Shown here one piece after another: positions 10,210 to 17,985 of a DNA stretch of 32,909 bases (the stretch's first letter is position 1; each line of letters starts with the position of its first letter). This stretch comes from JACZQZ01 sp046756945. Lineage in GTDB: Bacteria; Pseudomonadota; Alphaproteobacteria; Rhodospirillales; 2-02-FULL-58-16. The notes below the pieces were generated by a model, which saw nothing but the letters and a program-made list of their open reading frames with translations, searched no databases and had not been told where the DNA came from. A program made the translations under genes and the position numbers. The stretch is taken from assembly GCA_046756945.1 (NCBI GenBank), contig JBHHXI010000014.1, positions 1 through 32,909 on the forward strand, written 5' to 3'.

Positions 10210-11148
10210 CTAAAACATCTCCTTGGGATCGAAGATCAACGCCATCGTTTGCCAACGATCATACCTGTCCCGGGGCAACTTGAACGGTTGGCAGCGGGGA
10301 TTCAACACCGCCCGCAACGCGCTTTCCGCGGCGGCACGGAAGAAGGGGTCGCCCGCGGCGCGGTCCTTATCCTGGATGCGCGCGTGGCGCACGGTGCCGT
10401 CGGGGTTCATGGCGACGGAGATTTCGATGATCAGATTCTCCGCCTCCTTGGCACCTGCCTGGAGGTTCCAGCAGCGGGCGATCTGCCGGCGCACCATGTC
10501 TATTTCGCTGATGGTAAGCGGGCGGTCGATATCGTGCCGGCGCGCTTGCGATCGCAAGGCCTCGGCGACCTGCGCCTCGAAAGACTCTTCGGGTTTTTTC
10601 TTTTTCTCTTTCTTCTTCTCGGTTTTCTCCTTCGGATTGGGCGGACGCGGCTTCAGGTCCTCCACCGTCTTCAGGACCGAGGCAAAGATATCCGGCGGCC
10701 TGGGTTTGCGCCGCGGCTTGATCTTGGCAAGCCTGGGCGGCGCCTTGGGCTTGGGCTTGGCCTTCGGTTTGGGCTTGGGTTTCGGCTTGGGCTTGGGCTT
10801 CGGCTTGGGCTCGGGTTTCGCCTTCGGCTGCTCCTCCGGCGGCGGCGGCACGGCGGCGACCTCGGGCTCGGGCGGCGGCGGTGGCGGCTCGGCCTTCGCC
10901 GGCTCGGGTTTGGGTTTGGGTTTGGGTTTGGGTTTGGGTTTGGGCTCGACCTTGGCCTCGGGCTTGGGCTCGGGCTTGGCCTCCGGCGGCGGCGCATTCG
11001 TCACCTCGGCCACGGTCATCAGTTCGACGACGATGGGGGCATCCATCACCGGCGGCAGCCGGCGCAGCGCCGGCATGCCGTAATAGCCGACGGTCAACAC
11101 CACGGCATGGAAAAGAACGGAATAGACGATGCCCCTGCGCATGACCAT
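10210..11148 (-). CDS. tolA: TolA, energy-transducing spanner with Lys-Pro repeat arm
   Basis: TolA links the TolQR proton channel to TolB/Pal across the periplasm. It has a single membrane anchor (about residues 6–22). A very long low-complexity arm of about 130 residues follows, made of KP, KPEP and Pro runs (about 52–185). The C-terminal domain (about 215–312) contains the VRRQIARCWN and IEISVAMNPDGTVRHARI elements typical of TolA/TonB folds. The arm is Lys-Pro rather than the helical Lys-Ala arm of E. coli TolA, so it is probably an extended rather than helical rod. The ATG overlaps the tolR stop as TAATG. The DNA of the arm is composed of hexamer repeats (see the separate repeat entry). 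Confidence 0.95.
   Translation of the reverse strand: MVMRRGIVYSVLFHAVVLTVGYYGMPALRRLPPVMDAPIVVELMTVAEVTNAPPPEAKPEPKPEAKVEPKPKPKPKPKPKPEPAKAEPPPPPPEPEVAAVPPPPEEQPKAKPEPKPKPKPKPKPKPKPKAKPKPKAPPRLAKIKPRRKPRPPDIFASVLKTVEDLKPRPPNPKEKTEKKKEKKKKPEESFEAQVAEALRSQARRHDIDRPLTISEIDMVRRQIARCWNLQAGAKEAENLIIEISVAMNPDGTVRHARIQDKDRAAGDPFFRAAAESALRAVLNPRCQPFKLPRDRYDRWQTMALIFDPKEMF
10742..10945. repeat. GGGTTT/GGCTTG hexanucleotide repeat tract in tolA
   Basis: The plus strand carries six perfect GGGTTT units at 10906–10941, and 10742–10820 is rich in GGGCTT/GGCTTG/GGTTTG hexamers. On the coding strand these read AAACCC and similar Lys-Pro codon pairs. Unit length is six, so slippage would change arm length in frame. 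The G3T3 pattern also fits a G-quadruplex motif on the template strand. Confidence 0.8.
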
Positions 11149-11630
11149 TACTTCGACTTCTTTGCCGCCTTCAATCTTTTCTTGCGCGCGGTGCCGCTTT
11201 TCAGCGGCTGGGTGATCAGGGCGACCTTGGTGAAGCCGGCGCCGTTGACCGTGCCCATCACCTCCATGACGCGGCCGTATTCGACGGTCTTGTCGCCGCG
11301 CAGGAAAATGCGGACATCGGGATTGTTGCTGGTGATGGCGATCAGCCGCGGGGCCAGGGCCTCCAGATCCAACTTCGTTTCCTGGAGATAGATGTGCCCC
11401 TCGCCGTCCACCGTGATGGTCAGCGGTTCGTCCTGGCCCGAAATCACCGCGGCCTTGGTCTTGGGAAGGTCCACCTTGACCCCGACGGTGAGCAGCGGCG
11501 CCGTCACCATGAAGATGACCAGCAGCACCAGCATGACGTCGACCATGGGCGTCACGTTGATCTGGCTCATCGGGCGATGGGCACGGCGGCGGTCGCGGCG
11601 GACCTGGCCGCCGTATACGGTTGCGGCCAT
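11148..11630 (-). CDS. tolR: TolR, proton channel component
   Basis: TolR pairs with TolQ to convert proton motive force into movement of TolA. The 160-aa protein has a cytoplasmic basic N-terminus. A single membrane helix follows (about 27–47, INVTPMVDVMLVLLVIFMV) whose Asp31 is the expected proton-carrying residue. The periplasmic domain has LTITVDGEGHIYLQ and VRIFLRGDKTVEYGRVMEVM. This matches the ExbD/TolR family throughout. The start lies 2 bp after the tolQ stop and its stop overlaps the tolA start, so tolQ-R-A are translationally linked. Confidence 0.97.
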   Translation of the reverse strand: MAATVYGGQVRRDRRRAHRPMSQINVTPMVDVMLVLLVIFMVTAPLLTVGVKVDLPKTKAAVISGQDEPLTITVDGEGHIYLQETKLDLEALAPRLIAITSNNPDVRIFLRGDKTVEYGRVMEVMGTVNGAGFTKVALITQPLKSGTARKKRLKAAKKSK

Positions 11631-11632
11631 GA

Positions 11633-12364
11633 TCAGCGCTTCTCTTCCATCTGGCGCGACAGGATTGCGGAAAACTCGCCGGCGAAGCTGTCCAGGCGCT
11701 CGGCGTAGCGGGTCAGGTCCTTGGACAGCTTGTTATACGCCACCACCGCCGGAATCGCCGCCAGCAGTCCGAGCGCCGTGGCGAACAGCGCCTCGGCGAT
11801 ACCGGGCGCGACCACCACCAGACTGGTGTTCTTCGACAACGCGATGGATTGAAAGCTGTTCATGATCCCCCACACCGTGCCGAACAGTCCGACGAACGGC
11901 GCCGTCGCCCCGGTCGAGGCGAGGAAGGTCATGTTGCGTTCGGCGCGATCCAGTTCGCGCACCGTGGCGATCTGCATGACCCGCTCGATGCGCTCCTGCA
12001 GGCTGGCGCGCACGCTTTCGTTCTGGCTCATTCCCTTGGCCAGGGAGCGCCGCCATTCCTGCATGGCGGTGACGAAAACCGCGGACATGGGGTCGCCGGG
12101 CCGGGTGCCGATGCGGTCGTACAACTCGTCCAGGGACGAGCCGGACCAGAACGCGGTTTCGAAATCGGAGGCCCGGGCATTGAGGCGGCGCAGCCCCACG
12201 ATTTTCTCGAAGATGATCGCCCAGCACCAGATCGACGCGAAAAACAAAAGAACGATGACGGCCTTGACGACCACGTCGGCCCTGAGGAACAGGGCCAATA
12301 TGGAAAAGTCGAGTTCGGCAACGGAGCCGCCCAGCGCGGCGGCTTCAACGATGGTGGTTTCCAT
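11633..12364 (-). CDS. tolQ: TolQ, proton channel component
   Basis: TolQ forms the multimeric inner-membrane channel scaffold of the Tol–Pal complex. The 243-aa protein has three predicted membrane helices (about 31–53, 147–170 and 185–210). The family core TGATAPFVGLFGTVWGIMNSF spans the second helix, and the third starts after VVVAPGIAEALFATALGL. The ATG at 12364 follows two mini-ORFs by 3 bp. The usual upstream neighbour ybgC (acyl-CoA thioesterase) is missing; ruvB lies 125 bp upstream instead. No confident −10 element was found in that gap, so transcription may come from the ruv genes or an unusual promoter. Confidence 0.97.
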   Translation of the reverse strand: METTIVEAAALGGSVAELDFSILALFLRADVVVKAVIVLLFFASIWCWAIIFEKIVGLRRLNARASDFETAFWSGSSLDELYDRIGTRPGDPMSAVFVTAMQEWRRSLAKGMSQNESVRASLQERIERVMQIATVRELDRAERNMTFLASTGATAPFVGLFGTVWGIMNSFQSIALSKNTSLVVVAPGIAEALFATALGLLAAIPAVVAYNKLSKDLTRYAERLDSFAGEFSAILSRQMEEKR

Positions 12365-12367
12365 GGT

Positions 12368-12402
12368 TCAGCCCCCTTCGTTCATGGTCAAAAGTCCTCC
12401 AT
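12368..12402 (-). promoter_or_regulatory. Two tandem mini-ORFs just upstream of tolQ
   Basis: Reading the minus strand, ATG-GAG-GAC-TTT-TGA (12402–12388) is followed by ATG-AAC-GAA-GGG-GGC-TGA (12385–12368), and the tolQ ATG comes 3 bp later. Each mini-ORF has a GAGGA-type ribosome site at plausible spacing; the second uses the GGAGGA inside the first. A repeated TTGACCATG accompanies both starts. They may feed ribosomes into tolQ or be a chance result of repeated segments. Confidence 0.3.
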
Positions 12403-12489
12403 GGTCAATGGTCCTCGCGGGAAGCCGGCGGGGGCCGCCTGAGAGGCCGCACGTCCGCGCCCACCGGGCCGCGTCCTGTGGCCGCCGGC

Positions 12490-13536
12490 TCATTCATCTC
12501 CGCCCTCCGCCGCCTGGACAAGCTCGAGCTGGGCCGCCGAGGCCGGCACGGCCAGGCCCAGGTGCCGGTAGGCGGGCTCGCCCAAGGCGCGCCCCCGGGG
12601 CGTGCGCAACAGGAATCCCTGCTGGATAAGATAGGGTTCGATCACCTCTTCGATGGTGTCGCGTTCCTCCGAAAGCGCCGCCGCCAGCGTCTCCACGCCG
12701 ACCGGCCCGCCGCCGTAGTTGTCGGCGATACAGCGCAGATAGCGGCGGTCCATGGCGTCGAGCCCGTTCCCGTCAACCTCGAGACGCTTCAGCGCCGCGT
12801 CGGCGGCCGCGGCGTCGACCGGCGTGGCGCCCCCGACCGCCGCGAAGTCGCGCACCCGTCTCAGCAGCCGACCCGCCACCCGGGGCGTTCCCCGCGACCG
12901 GCGGGCGATCTCGGCGGCCCCGTCCGCGGTCAGTTCCATGTCCAAAAGCCGGGCGCCCCGGCGCACGATTTTCTCCAACTCCCCGGCCTCGTAGAACACC
13001 AGGCGCAGGGGAATTCCGAAGCGCTCCCTGAGCGGCGAGGTGATCAGCCCGGTGCGCGTGGTGGCGCCGATCAGCGTGAACGGCGGCAGGTCGATGCGCA
13101 CGGACCGGGCGGCGGGACCGGTGCCGATGACCAGGTCGAGCTGGAAGTCTTCCATGGCCGGGTACAGGATCTCCTCGACCACCGGGCTCAAGCGGTGGAT
13201 CTCGTCGATGAAAAGGACGTCCTGGGGTTGCAGGTTGGTCAGGATCGCCGCCAGGTCTCCCGGTCTGGCGATCACCGGCCCCGCCGTGGCGCGAAAACCG
13301 ACGCCCAGTTCGCGGGCGACGATTTGCGCCAGCGTTGTCTTGCCCAGGCCCGGCGGCCCGTACAACAGCACATGATCGAGGGCCTCGCCCCGGGCGCGGG
13401 CGGCGGTGACGAAAACCCGCACGTTTTCGCACACCTGGGCCTGGCCGACGAATTCGTCCAGGGTCCGCGGGCGCAGCCCGGCCTCGGGCGGATCGCCCTC
13501 GGTCCGGTCGCGGGCAATGACGCGGTCTTCCGTCAT
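12490..13536 (-). CDS. ruvB: Holliday junction branch migration helicase RuvB
   Basis: RuvB is the hexameric AAA+ motor that drives branch migration with RuvA. From the ATG at 13536, overlapping the ruvA stop as ATGA, it is 348 aa; E. coli RuvB is 336. Walker A GPPGLGKT is at 60–67 and Walker B VLFIDEIHRL at about 107–116. The sensor/arginine-finger region IGATTRTGLITSPLRERFG is near 156–174, and the C-terminal winged-helix DNA-binding part includes GGGPVGVETLAAALSEERDT. The frame stays open upstream through ruvA, but that translation is unlike any protein and is a GC artefact. Confidence 0.98.
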   Translation of the reverse strand: MTEDRVIARDRTEGDPPEAGLRPRTLDEFVGQAQVCENVRVFVTAARARGEALDHVLLYGPPGLGKTTLAQIVARELGVGFRATAGPVIARPGDLAAILTNLQPQDVLFIDEIHRLSPVVEEILYPAMEDFQLDLVIGTGPAARSVRIDLPPFTLIGATTRTGLITSPLRERFGIPLRLVFYEAGELEKIVRRGARLLDMELTADGAAEIARRSRGTPRVAGRLLRRVRDFAAVGGATPVDAAAADAALKRLEVDGNGLDAMDRRYLRCIADNYGGGPVGVETLAAALSEERDTIEEVIEPYLIQQGFLLRTPRGRALGEPAYRHLGLAVPASAAQLELVQAAEGGDE

Positions 13537-14156
13537 CGGCTTTGCTCGCTGGCGCCCAACTGCACCAGCCCGCCCCGGATCAACGCCTCCGCCGGGGCGT
13601 CGGACCCCAACCTGCCGCCCGCCTGGGACACCGCCCCCAGCGCCTCGGACGGGGTGTAGCCCAGGTTGACCAGGGCCGACACGGCGTCGGCGGCGGGACC
13701 GCGCAGGCCGCCCCCGTCGCCGGCGGCGGGCGACGCCGCCAGCGGACCGAGGGCGAGGGCGCCGACCTTGTCCTTGAGCTCGCTCAGGATACGGCCCGCC
13801 AGCTTCGCCCCGACGCCGGAGGCCTGCCTGATGGCGGCCCGGTCCTGGGCGGCGATCGCCTGCACCAATGCGTCCGCGCTGAGGGCCGTGAGGATGCCCA
13901 GCCCGACCCTGGCGCCCACCCCCTGCACCGTGGTCAACATGCGGAACCAGTCGCGTTCCATGGCGTCGGCGAACCCGTACAGGTGGATATGGTCTTCGCG
14001 GACATGGGTTTCGACGAACAGGGTGACCGCCTCGCCGACGGTCATGCGGCCGAGCGTGCGCCCGGAACAGAACACCCGGTATCCGACGCCGGAGACGTCG
14101 ATGATGGCCCAGTCCTCGCCCTGGGAATCGACGATGCCCGCGAGTTTGGCGATCAC
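13533..14156 (-). CDS. ruvA: Holliday junction DNA helicase subunit RuvA
   Basis: RuvA binds the four-way junction as a tetramer and loads RuvB. I place the start at a GTG (14156) reading (M)IAKLAGIVDSQGEDWAIIDV, because it gives the normal family N-terminus and a 207-aa product (E. coli 203). It has GGAGG upstream and overlaps the ruvC stop as GTGA. The OB-fold is at about 1–63, helix-hairpin-helix motifs follow (LTTVQGVGARVGLGILTAL and IRQASGVGAKLAGRILSELK), and the RuvB-contacting C-terminal domain includes DAVSALVNLGYTPSEAL. A gene caller insisting on ATG would misplace this start. Confidence 0.96.
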   Translation of the reverse strand: MIAKLAGIVDSQGEDWAIIDVSGVGYRVFCSGRTLGRMTVGEAVTLFVETHVREDHIHLYGFADAMERDWFRMLTTVQGVGARVGLGILTALSADALVQAIAAQDRAAIRQASGVGAKLAGRILSELKDKVGALALGPLAASPAAGDGGGLRGPAADAVSALVNLGYTPSEALGAVSQAGGRLGSDAPAEALIRGGLVQLGASEQSR

Positions 14157-14674
14157 CTGAGCGCCTCCGTCCCCACGCCCGCGGCGGATCGCGCAATCAT
14201 CAGGCGCGCGCCCCGGTGATGGGCGTGGCATATGGCCACCGCCAGGGCGTCCGCGGCGTCGGCGTTGGTTATGGCGCAGCCCGGAAGCAGGGTGCGCACC
14301 ATCATCTGGATCTGCTTCTTGGCGGCGTGACCGCTGCCCACCACCGTCTTCTTGATCACGTTGGGAGGGTACTCCGCCACCGCCAGGCCGGCGCGGGCGG
14401 GAACCAGAAGGGCGATGCCCCGCGCCTGTCCCAGCTTCAGGGTGGAGCCGGGGTTGCGGTTGACGAAGGTCTCCTCGACCGCCGCTTCCACCGGCGCGAA
14501 GCGTTCGATGACCGCCGCCAGGCCTTCCTCCAGCTGCACCAGCCGTTCGGCCAGGGAGCGGCGGGCCTCGGTGCCGACGACGCCGTTGGCGACGTGGCTG
14601 AGCCGGTTGTCCGTGGCGTCGACGACACCCCATCCGGTGTTGCGCAGGCCCGGATCCAGTCCGATCAATCGCAT
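14153..14674 (-). CDS. ruvC: Holliday junction resolvase RuvC
   Basis: RuvC cleaves Holliday junctions symmetrically. From the ATG at 14674 (MRLIGLDPGLRNTGWGV) the protein is 173 aa, the same length as E. coli RuvC. The four catalytic acids are present: Asp7, Glu67 (AVEETF), Asp139 and Asp142 (NADAADALAVAICH). An upstream in-frame ATG at 14791 would overlap yebC and add a non-homologous tail, so it is rejected. It is the first of the ruvC-A-B overlapping trio and lies 37 bp after yebC, the usual proteobacterial order. Confidence 0.98.
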   Translation of the reverse strand: MRLIGLDPGLRNTGWGVVDATDNRLSHVANGVVGTEARRSLAERLVQLEEGLAAVIERFAPVEAAVEETFVNRNPGSTLKLGQARGIALLVPARAGLAVAEYPPNVIKKTVVGSGHAAKKQIQMMVRTLLPGCAITNADAADALAVAICHAHHRGARLMIARSAAGVGTEALR

Positions 14675-14711
14675 GGGTCCGTGTACTCCGCTATCCCCGC
14701 CCCGGCGCCGC

Positions 14712-15461
14712 TCAAGCGCCGAGTCGGTTAATGACGTCGTCGGCGACCTCGAAATTGGCGGCCACCCTTTGCACATCGTCGTTGTCGTCAAGCAGGTCCA
14801 ACAGCTGGAACAGGGTCTCGGCGGATCCCTCGTCCACCGGCACGGTGTTGCGCGGCTTCCAGTCCAGGGCCGCCGAAACGGCCGGACCGAACCGTTTCTC
14901 CAAGGCGTCGCGCACGGCGCTCAGGTCGTCGGGGCGGCAGATGACCTGATGGCCCCCGTCGGCGGATTCGACGTCTTCGGCCCCGGCCTCCAACGCCGCG
15001 TCGAACATGTCGTCGGCGCTCGCCGAGTCCGCCTTGTAGTGGACCAGGCCGATGCGCTCGAACATGAAGCTGACGCTGCCCGATTCGGCCAGATTTCCGC
15101 CATGCCTGGAAAAGGCGGCGCGAACCTCCGACGCCGTCCGGTTGCGGTTGTCGGTCAGCGCCTCGACGATGATGGCGACGCCGCAGGGTCCGTACCCTTC
15201 GTACCGAATCTCCTCGAAGGCGGTGCCCTCTTCGCCCCCGGCCCCGCGCTTGATGGCGCGCTCGATGTTGTCCTTCGGCATGTTGGCGGCGCGGGCCGCG
15301 GCGATGGCCCCACGCAGCCTGGGATTCATCGCCGGATCGGCGAGTCCGGACCTTGCGGCCACCGTCAGTTCGCGGATGATCTTGGTGAAAAGCTTGGCGC
15401 GTTTGGCGTCCTGGGCCCCCTTCCGGTACATGATGTTCTTGAACTGGGAATGACCGGCCAT
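14712..15461 (-). CDS. yebC: YebC/PmpR/TACO1 family protein
   Basis: The 249-aa product begins MAGHSQFKNIMYRKGAQDAK, the hallmark N-terminus of the YebC family. It also contains LRGAIAAARAANMPKDNIERAI and YEGYGPCGVAIIVEALTDNR. Members have been described as DNA-binding transcriptional regulators, and more recently as ribosome-associated factors that help translation of difficult (for example proline-rich) sequences. Which role applies here cannot be read from sequence. It precedes ruvC as in many proteobacteria. The 207-bp gap upstream, to ymdB, may hold its promoter, though no strong −35/−10 pair was found. Confidence 0.95.
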   Translation of the reverse strand: MAGHSQFKNIMYRKGAQDAKRAKLFTKIIRELTVAARSGLADPAMNPRLRGAIAAARAANMPKDNIERAIKRGAGGEEGTAFEEIRYEGYGPCGVAIIVEALTDNRNRTASEVRAAFSRHGGNLAESGSVSFMFERIGLVHYKADSASADDMFDAALEAGAEDVESADGGHQVICRPDDLSAVRDALEKRFGPAVSAALDWKPRNTVPVDEGSAETLFQLLDLLDDNDDVQRVAANFEVADDVINRLGA

Positions 15462-15668
15462 GGCTCGCCACAGTGTCCGATAGGACGATAAGGTATGTTT
15501 CGTCGCACGACGGTACCAAATATAGCGGCAGGGCGCACGAACGGCGACTATTCAGTTAGCAAATCAATATGGCAAGAATTGGGCGGAAGGGTTGCGGAAA
15601 GGTTAAAGACGGCCGGACCGTCGCCGCGTAATCCCGATTCGCGGCTCCCATTTCCGTCCGTCCGCCGA

Positions 15669-16481
15669 TCAAACCGGCCAGTGCTCGGCCAGGCGGCCGC
15701 CGATTCGCAAGGGGCCCACGTGGCGGGCAAGACCGGTTTTCTCGTCGGTTTCCAGGTACACGGCGCACAGCGTGGCTTCGCCCCCGGCGGGCTCGAGGCG
15801 CCCCGTCGGCAGCTTCCGGGTGAAGCGCGCCACCGCCGTTTCCTTGATCATGCCGATGACCGAATCGTAATCGCCGCACATTCCCGCGTCGGTCTGGTAG
15901 GCGGTGCCGCCGGGCAGGATCTGGGTGTCGGCCGTGGGCACGTGGCTGTGGCTGCCGACGACCATGGAAACCCGTCCGTCCAGGGCGTGGCCCATGGCCA
16001 TTTTCTCGCTCGTGCCCTCGGCGTGCATGTCGACGATGATGCAGTCGATCGAGCCGCCGAGACGGTGGTTGGCCAGCGCCCCCTCGACGGCGGCGAAGGG
16101 ATCGTCCAGGGCCTCCATGAACAAGCGGCCCATGGGATGGATCACCATGATCCTGCGTCTGTCGGGCACGTCGAAGACGTTGACCCCGCGGCCCGGCGTG
16201 CCCTCGGGGTAGTTCAGGGGCCTGAGCAGGCGCGGGTCGCCATCGATGTAGTTGATGATGTCGCGTTGGTCCCAGACATGGTTGCCCGTGGTGACGACGT
16301 CGACTCCCACCTCGTAGAACGCCTTGCAGATACCCTCGGTGATGCCGAAACCATGGGCGGCGTTCTCGCCGTTGACGATAACGAAGTCGAGACCCAGGCG
16401 CTCCCGCAGGTGGGGAACGTTGTCCACGATCGCCTTGCGGCCGGCTTTGCCGACCACGTCGCCGCAAAATAATACCTTCAT
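15669..16481 (-). CDS. YmdB-family metallophosphoesterase (TIGR00282)
   Basis: This calcineurin-like phosphoesterase of 270 aa starts MKVLFCGDVVGKAGRKA with metal ligand Asp8. The remaining di-metal ligands are visible in NGENAAHG, TGNHVWD, VDMHAEGTSEK and GSHSHVPTADTQI. Homologues such as Bacillus YmdB hydrolyse 2',3'-cyclic nucleotides; the substrate here is unknown. The ATG at 16481 lies 7 bp after the fau stop, so the two are likely co-transcribed. The longer open frame to 16703 overlaps fau and is not coding. The gene has no certain symbol outside Bacillus. Confidence 0.93.
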   Translation of the reverse strand: MKVLFCGDVVGKAGRKAIVDNVPHLRERLGLDFVIVNGENAAHGFGITEGICKAFYEVGVDVVTTGNHVWDQRDIINYIDGDPRLLRPLNYPEGTPGRGVNVFDVPDRRRIMVIHPMGRLFMEALDDPFAAVEGALANHRLGGSIDCIIVDMHAEGTSEKMAMGHALDGRVSMVVGSHSHVPTADTQILPGGTAYQTDAGMCGDYDSVIGMIKETAVARFTRKLPTGRLEPAGGEATLCAVYLETDEKTGLARHVGPLRIGGRLAEHWPV

Positions 16482-16488
16482 GGCCAGC

Positions 16489-17076
16489 CTATCCCACCCG
16501 TACCGCCCCATCCTCGGTGACCACCCAGTCGAGGCGCTGATCCCGCCCGGAGTGGGGCACCGTATCCACCTGCTGGGCGGCGTACGCGACCCCCACCACC
16601 ACCAGCGGCCCGTTGTCGCGCAACGCCTCGATGGTGCGGTCGTAATAGCCGCCGCCCCACCCCAGGCGATACCCCCGGGCATCGAAGGCGAGCAGCGGAG
16701 CAAGCACCATGTCCGGCCTCAGCCCGGGTTCCGTCGGCGCGGGATGGCGGGTGCCGAATTTTCCCTTTTCCAGCGGCGCGCCGGGAACCCAGCGGCGGAA
16801 TTCAAGGGTCGCGCCGGGCGCCCCGACCACCGGCAGGGCGCAGACAAAACCTTCGCCGTGCAGATGGGACAGCAGGATGCCTACATCCATTTCCCCCTTG
16901 ATCGGCACATATCCGGCGGCCACCGGGCCGCCAGCCGGAATTCCCATCGCCGCCATGGCGTCCACGAAATTGTCGCGCAGCGCCTCGCCGGCCCCGGGCC
17001 CGGCGGCCTGATTCGCGGCGGCGCGGCGTCGACGCGCCAAGGCGCGCAGCCGGGTCTTTTCGTCGTCGAGGGACAT
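16489..17076 (-). CDS. fau: 5-formyltetrahydrofolate cyclo-ligase
   Basis: This cytoplasmic enzyme uses ATP to convert 5-formyl-THF to 5,10-methenyl-THF. The 195-aa product has the basic N-terminal helix (KTRLRALARRRRAA), the substrate loop GYVPIKGEMDVG, and the ATP/folate signature GYRLGWGGGYYDR. A longer open frame reaches 17226, but its N-terminus does not resemble the family and would run into the structured RNA upstream. No good Shine–Dalgarno sequence precedes the chosen ATG. Its position directly after zapA and the 6S RNA candidate reproduces the zapA–ssrS–ygfA(fau) arrangement known in many proteobacteria. Confidence 0.93.
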   Translation of the reverse strand: MSLDDEKTRLRALARRRRAAANQAAGPGAGEALRDNFVDAMAAMGIPAGGPVAAGYVPIKGEMDVGILLSHLHGEGFVCALPVVGAPGATLEFRRWVPGAPLEKGKFGTRHPAPTEPGLRPDMVLAPLLAFDARGYRLGWGGGYYDRTIEALRDNGPLVVVGVAYAAQQVDTVPHSGRDQRLDWVVTEDGAVRVG

Positions 17077-17154
17077 GGATATTTTTCGGGTTTCCTGCCG
17101 GCCCCACGATTCCCGCCGGGGCGAGCGGCAGCGGGGAAAGGCGGGTTGAAAGCG

Positions 17155-17325
17155 ACGTTCGGACGGCGCCGCAGTGGCCGTTGGCCGCATGATCCTCTGT
17201 GGCCTGCATATGCAGGTGGGCGCCATGATACCGAGCCCACGGGCCCGGCAGGGACAGCTCCCAAGAGGTTAATGTTGGCCCCAGGGATTTTTGGCCTCAC
17301 GCACCCTGCAGCGACCGTCCTGGGT
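17155..17325 (-). ncRNA. ssrS: Candidate 6S RNA (ssrS)
   Basis: The 326-bp gap between zapA and fau holds a strongly structured segment. GGACGG (17320–17315) plus CGCTGCAG (17313–17306) pairs with CTGCGGCG (17174–17167) plus CCGTCC (17166–17161). This forms a 14-bp closing stem with one bulged U and one G·U pair. Inside are GGCC/GGCC and CCTCT/AGAGG helices, a GTGGGC/GCCCAC hairpin and a CTGCATATGCAG palindrome, leaving a large internal loop. Size (~170 nt), strand and position match 6S RNA, which sequesters sigma-70 RNA polymerase in stationary phase. Ends are estimated from the promoter and stem. A different structured RNA is possible. Confidence 0.68.
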
Positions 17326-17328
17326 CTG

Positions 17329-17357
17329 AATCTAGCAGGCTATTGGGGACCTGTCAT
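17329..17357 (-). promoter_or_regulatory. Promoter of the 6S RNA candidate
   Basis: On the minus strand ATGACA (17357–17352) and TAGATT (17334–17329) are separated by exactly 17 bases. This places transcription start near 17325–17321, at the foot of the closing stem. It matches five of six −35 positions and four of six −10 positions, and lies between the zapA stop and the RNA. Confidence 0.5.
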
Positions 17358-17402
17358 GCCCCGCGAGGCCGGCCGTCCGGGCAATACCAACGGTTAAAAA
17401 TC

Positions 17403-17750
17403 CTAGGCCGCGTGGCCGGATTGCTCCAGGGTCTCGGCGACATCGGCGATGCGCCGGGCCAGGGATTCCATGGTGCTCCCCAGGCTCTCCTCGGCCGCCA
17501 GGCGCTCGCTGGCGTCGGCGCCGGCGGACTTGAGCACCTCCAGCTCGGCGTAAGCGTCGGACAGCTCGTCGGCCACCAACAGGGTTGCCATCACCAAAAG
17601 GCGCGCGTCCCCCACCTGGCCCACCGCCGCCACCAGTTCGCCGACTCTTTTGTCGACGTAGGCGGCCAGCCGCGACAGGTGGGCCTCCTGGCCGTCGTCG
17701 CATGCGACCTGGTATTTGCGGCCGTTGATGATGACCGAAACCTGTGCCAT
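17403..17750 (-). CDS. zapA: Cell division protein ZapA
   Basis: ZapA bundles FtsZ protofilaments at the division ring. From the ATG at 17750 the protein is 115 aa. The N-terminal head reads AQVSVIINGRKYQVACDDGQ and HLSRLAAYVDKRVGELVAAVGQVGDARLLVMATLLVADEL spans the characteristic segment. A C-terminal coiled coil follows (AELEVLKSAGADASERLAAEE). The start is 4 bp after the stop of the small coiled-coil gene upstream. A longer frame to 17792 overlaps that gene and is rejected. The 6S RNA candidate follows it. Confidence 0.95.
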   Translation of the reverse strand: MAQVSVIINGRKYQVACDDGQEAHLSRLAAYVDKRVGELVAAVGQVGDARLLVMATLLVADELSDAYAELEVLKSAGADASERLAAEESLGSTMESLARRIADVAETLEQSGHAA

Positions 17751-17754
17751 GGGC

Positions 17755-17985
17755 TCAGCGCTCCAGCACCGCCCTGATGCGGTCGATGGCACCGTCCAGG
17801 CGCTCGGATACGCCCTCGGTGACTTCCTTCAGGGACGCGTTTTGACTGCGCACCGCCGCCAACTCCGCGGCGAGCGGGTTTCCGTCCGCGCGCGCGTTCA
17901 ACGCTGCTTCCAGCCGTCCCACGGCCTCGTCGAGTTGCTTCTGCGCCCGCTCTACGAGCGTCGGCTTTTGAATGCTCGTGTCCAT
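17755..17985 (-). CDS. Small coiled-coil protein upstream of zapA (DUF4164-like)
   Basis: This 76-aa acidic/basic helical protein has hydrophobic heptads throughout (VERAQKQLDEAVGRLEAAL, then LAAVRSQNASLKEVTEGV and LDGAIDRIRAVLE). There is no signal or membrane segment. A small coiled-coil protein of this type precedes zapA in many alphaproteobacteria and is listed as DUF4164. Its position suggests a role with ZapA/FtsZ, but this is inference. A TTG six bases upstream could also start it; the ATG at 17985 with GGGG in front is preferred. Confidence 0.8.
   Translation of the reverse strand: MDTSIQKPTLVERAQKQLDEAVGRLEAALNARADGNPLAAELAAVRSQNASLKEVTEGVSERLDGAIDRIRAVLER

Noticed and set aside
10742..10945. 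CRISPR-like repeat array
   Set aside because: The repeats are contiguous hexamers within the tolA reading frame, with no spacers.
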